Part shown: positions 5,189-8,317 of the stretch, piece after piece
How positions within the stretch are numbered: the first letter of the stretch is position 1
Layout of the letters: each line of letters begins with the position of its first letter
DNA from: CAYUTA01 sp964447605
Lineage (GTDB): Bacteria > Bacillota > Clostridia > Christensenellales > CAG-138
Direction of reading: 5' to 3'
Length of the DNA: 8,317 bases
Assembly: GCA_964447605.1 (NCBI GenBank)
Contig: CAYUTA010000087.1
Location: 1 to 8,317 of the forward strand
Translations under genes and position numbers: made by a program
Notes under the pieces: model-generated
What the model saw: only the letters and a program-made list of their open reading frames with translations
The model's database searches: none
What the model was told of the DNA's origin: nothing

Positions 5189-5758
5189 ATGTGTGGGCGT
5201 TACTGCCTTGCAGATGACGATATGGAGATACAGGCGATCATCGCCGCCCTCGGATATGATAAACGAATTAAGACCGGCGAGATATTTCCAACGGATATTG
5301 TTCCCGCTATAACCGCGGGCGGAATGCCCCGGCTCATGCAATGGGGCTTTGCCCGTTACAACGGCGGCGGAAAAGTCATCAATGCCCGCAGCGAAACGGC
5401 GGCGGAAAAAAACATGTTCGCAAGGTCTCTCCGCGAGCGCCGCTGCCTGCTCCCCGCTACAAATTACTATGAGTGGCTTCGTTCCGGCAACGCAAAAAAG
5501 CAGAGGTTCGCCATCTCCCTGCCGGAACACGAGACGCTGTATATGGCGGGGGTCTACCGGGAGGAAAAGGACATGCCGCTGCCCGTATTCGTCATTTTGA
5601 CCCGCGAGGCCGCGCCATGCGTTTCCGGCATCCATGACCGCATGCCGGTGATTTTTCCAAGGGCCGTTCAGTCCCTGTGGCTGGAAAGCGACGATGCGGC
5701 CAACCTGCTGGACCTCGCCGTACAGCAAGTACGGCCTGTGCCGGCCGACCGGGAATGA
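5189..5758 (+). CDS. SRAP-family abasic-site processing protein (YedK/HMCES-like)
   Basis: SRAP proteins detect abasic sites in single-stranded DNA and cap them by a covalent thiazolidine bond made with Cys2 once the initiator methionine is removed, protecting stalled forks from strand breaks. This 189-residue protein shows the full signature: MCGRY at the start (Cys2, Arg4), FPTDIVPA (30s), MQWGF (about 50-54), NARSET with Asn65, NYYEW with Glu95, and GIHDRMPVI with His149. The start is fixed by the need for Cys2 and by AAAGGAGG at 5172-5179, 9 nt upstream; the frame is open from an ATG at 5060, but that would bury the catalytic cysteine. It stands alone and converges on the symporter gene. 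Length is a little short of E. coli YedK (222 residues), with the loss in loops. No obvious LexA-type operator is seen upstream. Confidence 0.94.
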   Translation: MCGRYCLADDDMEIQAIIAALGYDKRIKTGEIFPTDIVPAITAGGMPRLMQWGFARYNGGGKVINARSETAAEKNMFARSLRERRCLLPATNYYEWLRSGNAKKQRFAISLPEHETLYMAGVYREEKDMPLPVFVILTREAAPCVSGIHDRMPVIFPRAVQSLWLESDDAANLLDLAVQQVRPVPADRE

Positions 5759-5765
5759 TATTTTT
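5741..5765 (+). terminator. Possible weak terminator of the SRAP gene
   Basis: CCGG-CCGA-CCGG (5741-5752), spanning the last codons, is followed by AATGATATTTTT ending in five T residues. An earlier stem, CCGTAC-AGCAA-GTACGG (5718-5734), lies just upstream inside the gene. The stem is short and some bases separate it from the T-run, so efficiency is doubtful. Confidence 0.3.
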
Positions 5766-5837
5766 AGAAACAGTCAAGGCCGTTCGAATTCACGAGTGCC
5801 CCGACTTGTTTACGATACGACGGCTAACCGCATCCGC

Positions 5838-7274
5838 TCAGTTCTTTTCCTGTCCCAGGTCTTTTTTTCGGAAGACCCGCCTGCGAAACAGGAGGAGATT
5901 CATCGCCACATACAGCGCCACAAGACACCCGAGCGTCAGCCACGTCCAGCCCGTGCTCTGCGGTGAAACGCCCATCAGCAGCAGCATTGGGAAGCCAAAC
6001 ACAATGGCCCAGAGCTGCTGGTAGATCAGATTATTGGAGGCCGGCGTTTCAAACAGCGGATCAATTTCGCGCAGCAGGATCACGCCCGTGCTGGCCGTGC
6101 CGGTCAGCATGCCGTAGAGCGAGAGAAACGCTTCGTCTCTGTAGCCGGGGAACAGGCGCTTGGCGACAAAGTTTACATATACATAGGTCACAACCGCGCC
6201 AAGCACGCAGATGAGCAGCAGCGGCAGTATGAATTCCGGATTTCGGAACGCGGAAAGATCGATCGCCGCGATGGAGGCGGTTACCATGATATCGAACATC
6301 ACGCCTGCAATTCTCGATAGCATGAAATTGTTCGTGTACGCGCGCTTTAAAATACCCGTCCGCTTACAGGCGCTCAGGATGGCTCTGAGCAGTATGGCGC
6401 AGACCGTGCCGATCAGGAAGTTGAAGCCCCAGACCAGCGGTTTGACCGTGCCGGAGAAGAACCCGCCCAACCTGTCAAATCCCAGCGAGGACAGGCGCAT
6501 CAGCAGATAGGCCGCCATATAGGTTAAAAAGACAAACCCGAATTGTACCGTCAGCTTATCAAGCGATTCGGACATCGGAATCTCACCCTTCTGCGACACC
6601 ATTTCAGCGGAAAGGTCCTCGATTTCCTCGGCGTTGACAACGTTCTTTTTCACGCGGCCCCTCGCCTTGATTATGCTAAGATAGATCACGCCGCCAATGC
6701 TGGCCGACACAAAGCCCATTGCCGCAACCGTCAACCCAAAGCTCGCGCCGCTGGGAAACGATGGATAGGCCGTGGCCGACTCATAGATATTGCCCCAGTT
6801 ATAGGCCTGACCCGGTCCCTGACCATAGCCCATTGGAAGCAGCAGGCCGGAAGACGCCCAGTTGCCAAGCACATAGGACAGCCCCAGCGTAATGGCCAAT
6901 GCCAGAATGCCCTGCAGCAGGTAGGTGCCCACCACGGTCACGCCGGTGTTGAAAACATCCAGTCTGGCGCTCCTCTCCCTGCTGCGCGCGCTGGTCTTAA
7001 GCGCAAGCGCCACAAACCCCAAGCCAAGGCAATGGTAGGTCAGCGTTTCAAGCGTAATGCTGGAGAACAGGGACGCGCCTGCCGCACGCTTATAGACGCC
7101 GTTTACAATCAACAGCAGAAAACCTGCAATTACAGAGCTTGGGATCAGCGATTGGCGCAGCGGTTTTATGGTCCGCCGCAGCATGTTGGCCAGCAGCATT
7201 GCGCCAAGCAGAAGCGTCAGTTCGACCATAAACGTCCAAACGCCCGAATCCCAGAAATTGATTCCACCCGTCAT
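5838..7274 (-). CDS. gltS: Sodium/glutamate-type symporter (ESS / GltS family)
   Basis: This 478-residue inner-membrane carrier belongs to the ESS family of sodium-coupled glutamate symporters. It has about ten or more hydrophobic segments in two inverted halves. The first half ends in the loop motif GYGQGPGQAYNWG (149-161) and the second carries GMLTGTASTGVILL (388-401), the paired re-entrant-loop motifs of the family. A hydrophilic stretch (about 203-240) joins the halves. It is longer than E. coli GltS (401 residues), and GYGQGPGQ differs from the E. coli GGHGT-type loop, so it belongs to the Firmicutes-type branch and its substrate may not be glutamate. GGGAGGT at 7282-7288 lies 7 nt upstream of the ATG. 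It is transcribed alone from an extended -10 promoter at 7363-7371 and converges on the SRAP gene. Confidence 0.92.
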   Translation of the reverse strand: MTGGINFWDSGVWTFMVELTLLLGAMLLANMLRRTIKPLRQSLIPSSVIAGFLLLIVNGVYKRAAGASLFSSITLETLTYHCLGLGFVALALKTSARSRERSARLDVFNTGVTVVGTYLLQGILALAITLGLSYVLGNWASSGLLLPMGYGQGPGQAYNWGNIYESATAYPSFPSGASFGLTVAAMGFVSASIGGVIYLSIIKARGRVKKNVVNAEEIEDLSAEMVSQKGEIPMSESLDKLTVQFGFVFLTYMAAYLLMRLSSLGFDRLGGFFSGTVKPLVWGFNFLIGTVCAILLRAILSACKRTGILKRAYTNNFMLSRIAGVMFDIMVTASIAAIDLSAFRNPEFILPLLLICVLGAVVTYVYVNFVAKRLFPGYRDEAFLSLYGMLTGTASTGVILLREIDPLFETPASNNLIYQQLWAIVFGFPMLLLMGVSPQSTGWTWLTLGCLVALYVAMNLLLFRRRVFRKKDLGQEKN

Positions 7275-7313
7275 TCAAGTTACCTCCCGATTGCAACAGC
7301 GGCCTCCCCCAGG

Positions 7314-7339
7314 TATGGGCCGCTTGCACATGGCCCATA
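7314..7339 (-). promoter_or_regulatory. Leader hairpin of the symporter gene
   Basis: Perfect 8-bp arms TATGGGCC and GGCCCATA enclose a 10-nt loop. It lies at about +18 to +43 of the predicted transcript and ends 40 nt before the start codon, leaving the ribosome site free. It could stabilise the mRNA or serve as a control element; no T-run follows, so it is not a terminator. Confidence 0.4.
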
Positions 7340-7362
7340 AAACACGCTGTATGTATTGAAGC

Positions 7363-7371
7363 ATTATATCA
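7363..7371 (-). promoter_or_regulatory. Extended -10 promoter of the symporter gene
   Basis: On the minus strand the sequence is TGATATAAT: a perfect TATAAT (7368-7363) with the TG extension one base upstream. A loose -35, TTGTTG at 7383-7388, is only 14 bp away, so the extended -10 is probably the main determinant. Transcription would start near 7356, about 81 nt before the coding region. Confidence 0.6.
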
Positions 7372-7581
7372 CAGAACGACGGCAACAAAAAAGGGGCTTG
7401 ATCTGCCATATTGGCGGCACATGTACGGCGTTACCCTCTGGCAGTCCGCAGAAGACGGCAAAAACAGAGCGCTACCGCAGACAAAGCCCCAATATGCCAT
7501 CATACCCACTGCGTGGCTATCCTATGCTCCGCAGGATTCCGCCCGTTTTCCCGCCGCCGGGGCAACCGAACCGGACGGCAC

Positions 7582-7615
7582 ATGATAGCAAATCCCGCCG
7601 GAAATATGCTATCAT
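7582..7615 (+). promoter_or_regulatory. Inverted repeat overlapping an extended -10 promoter of the glycosylase gene
   Basis: Perfect 9-bp arms ATGATAGCA (7582-7590) and TGCTATCAT (7607-7615) flank a 16-nt spacer. The right arm is itself an extended -10 box, TGCTATCAT, with TATCAT matching five of six consensus bases. It predicts transcription starting at 7622, which is the A of an in-frame ATG. The layout suits a repressor bridging -40 to -7 and a leaderless mRNA; both are inferred. Confidence 0.45.
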
Positions 7616-8107
7616 ATGATTATGAGCCGCATAATTCACACGATACCGCCAATCTACGGCGTAACCAGCCGCGCGCTGATTCTCGGCACAATGCCCTCGC
7701 CCAAGTCCCGGGAGGCCGGCTTTTACTATGCGCATCCACAAAACCGCTTCTGGCGCGTGCTCGCCGCCGTGTACGGCGAACCCGTGCCGGAAACCAACGC
7801 CGTTCGCACCGCCCTGATCCTGCGCCGCGGGCTTGCGCTGTGGGACGTGCTGCAAAGCTGCGACATCGCCGGCGCGTCCGATGCAAGCATCCGCAATCCC
7901 GTTCCCAACGACATTGCGGGGTTCGTCAAAAGTACGGGCATTACGCGCGTTTTCACCACGGGCATGACCGCCGCAAGACTATATGCCAGTCTGCTTGCTG
8001 AAGACGTAGGGCTGCCGTGCGCGGCGCTCCCTTCCCCCAGTTCCGCCAACGCGCGTATGCCGCTCGACGCTCTTATCGTGGCGTACCGCGCGGCGTTGAC
8101 GGAATAA
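7616..8107 (+). CDS. Hypoxanthine/deoxyinosine DNA glycosylase (UDG superfamily, family 6)
   Basis: Family 6 enzymes of the uracil-DNA glycosylase superfamily cut hypoxanthine (deaminated adenine) from DNA, leaving an abasic site for base excision repair. This protein of 163 residues carries the diagnostic first motif LILGTMPSPKSREAGF (21-36), running into YYAHPQNRFWRVL, in which Asn43 is the likely catalytic residue, the central GLALWDVLQSCDIAGASDASI block (72-92), and the second motif LPSPSSANAR (138-147) that intercalates into DNA. Length is normal for the family. Two in-frame ATGs open the gene, at 7616 and 7622; neither has a good ribosome site (GGAAA at 7600-7604 is the best), and the predicted start point at 7622 favours the second (MSRIIHTIPPIYG). 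It stands alone, divergent from the symporter. Activity on uracil or other deaminated bases cannot be excluded. Confidence 0.92.
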   Translation: MIMSRIIHTIPPIYGVTSRALILGTMPSPKSREAGFYYAHPQNRFWRVLAAVYGEPVPETNAVRTALILRRGLALWDVLQSCDIAGASDASIRNPVPNDIAGFVKSTGITRVFTTGMTAARLYASLLAEDVGLPCAALPSPSSANARMPLDALIVAYRAALTE

Positions 8108-8145
8108 GCAGGCCGTCCCTCCGTCGCGCTTTGGAATGGGTCGAC

Positions 8146-8162
8146 CACAGGTTCGGCCTGTG
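8146..8162. repeat. Short hairpin downstream of the glycosylase gene
   Basis: CACAGG and CCTGTG, six bases each, surround a TTCGG loop about 40 nt after the stop codon. No T-run follows, so it is at best a weak terminator or an mRNA end stabiliser. Confidence 0.35.
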
Positions 8163-8240
8163 TAGAAACTGGCCCGTGTTACGGCCCCCCTCCTCAGCAC
8201 GCAAGAATCTCCTTTATGCAAAAATCCCGCCACAGCGGTT

Positions 8241-8270
8241 CCCGCCGGCAAACCGCGGTTTACCGGCGGG
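8241..8270. repeat. 30-bp near-perfect palindrome
   Basis: CCCGCCGG and CCGGCGGG flank the exact 12-bp palindrome AAACCGCGGTTT, with a single C/A mismatch (8249/8262) between them. On the minus strand it is followed by a second small hairpin (CCGC-TGTG-GCGG, 8227-8238) and then GATTTTT, which could terminate a minus-strand gene lying beyond the right edge. It is GC-rich like the palindrome at 4259-4284. Confidence 0.6.
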
Positions 8271-8272
8271 CC

Positions 8273-8317
8273 ATGACGCGGTCCGCGCAGCTTTGGGGGA
8301 ATGGGAGCGGGGTAAGA
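8273..8317 (+). CDS. Possible start of an AbrB/MazE-like antitoxin, cut by window edge
   Basis: The last fifteen codons read MTRSAQLWGNGSGVR. The LWGNGSGVR segment resembles the opening of SpoVT/AbrB-fold antitoxins of the MazE type (for example KWGNSxGVRIP), which would continue with IPK just past the edge. The ATG has only a weak GGCGGG ahead of it and sits 2 nt after a strong palindrome, which would hinder ribosome access. Fifteen residues are too few to be sure; it could be chance. Confidence 0.25.
   Translation, partial: MTRSAQLWGNGSGVR

Larger units (their letters stand above)
7275..7615. other. Divergent intergenic region between the symporter and glycosylase genes
   Basis: It contains the symporter leader and promoter on the left and the glycosylase operator/promoter on the right. 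The GC-rich centre (about 7400-7570) shows only short hairpins such as GCCA-TAT-TGGC at 7405-7415, and no supported gene. Confidence 0.5.

Noticed and set aside
6543..7340. 265-residue plus-strand open frame
   Set aside because: It lies entirely opposite the symporter gene, whose membrane segments and motifs are clear; the frame is an antisense artefact of GC-rich codons.
7393..7490. Distant GGGGCTT / AAGCCCC inverted repeat in the intergenic region
   Set aside because: Seven bases with an 85-nt gap in GC-rich DNA is within what chance would give, and neighbouring bases do not extend the match.
7979..8251. 90-residue minus-strand frame
   Set aside because: It is mostly antisense to the glycosylase gene and extends into the palindromic region, with no family features.

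Overview
The window looks like a chromosomal segment of a moderately GC-rich anaerobic Firmicute, most likely class Clostridia. The evidence is AGGAGG-type ribosome binding sites, a class I hybrid cluster protein with its dedicated ferredoxin and a Crp/Fnr regulator, a Spo0A-type DNA-binding domain, and a clostridial-looking Cys/His-rich small protein. No rRNA, tRNA, CRISPR array, transposase or phage gene is visible.

Left part (1-2931) is a nitrosative-stress module. On the minus strand a 2x[4Fe-4S]-type ferredoxin gene (frdX-like, 1225-1935) is followed by hcp (starts at 1196 and runs off the left edge, 398 codons present). Divergent from it on the plus strand is a Crp/Fnr-family regulator (2227-2931, TTG start) that fits HcpR. 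Between them lies a 16-bp inverted repeat (2196-2211). It is centred 41.5 bp upstream of the start point predicted from a minus-strand -10 box, and just downstream of the predicted hcpR promoter. That geometry suits activation of frdX-hcp together with autorepression of hcpR.

Middle part (2932-5188) is gene-poor. It holds a two-gene plus-strand operon encoding an XRE-type helix-turn-helix protein (3547-3888) and a standalone Spo0A C-terminal DNA-binding domain with no receiver (3901-4230), then a 59-residue Cys/His-rich small protein on the minus strand (4539-4718). The spaces around them contain strong hairpins, a 26-bp perfect palindrome and a 12-bp tandem repeat whose core recurs next to the XRE start codon.

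Right part (5189-8317) carries an SRAP-family abasic-site-crosslinking protein (5189-5758), a convergent ESS-family sodium/glutamate-type symporter (5838-7274, minus) and a divergent family-6 hypoxanthine/deoxyinosine DNA glycosylase (7616-8107). The last 45 bases may be the beginning of an AbrB/MazE-like antitoxin. One inferred theme joins the ends of the window: Hcp removes nitric oxide, nitrosative chemistry deaminates adenine to hypoxanthine, the glycosylase would excise it, and SRAP would shield the resulting abasic site. The genes are not in one operon, so this link is only a hypothesis.
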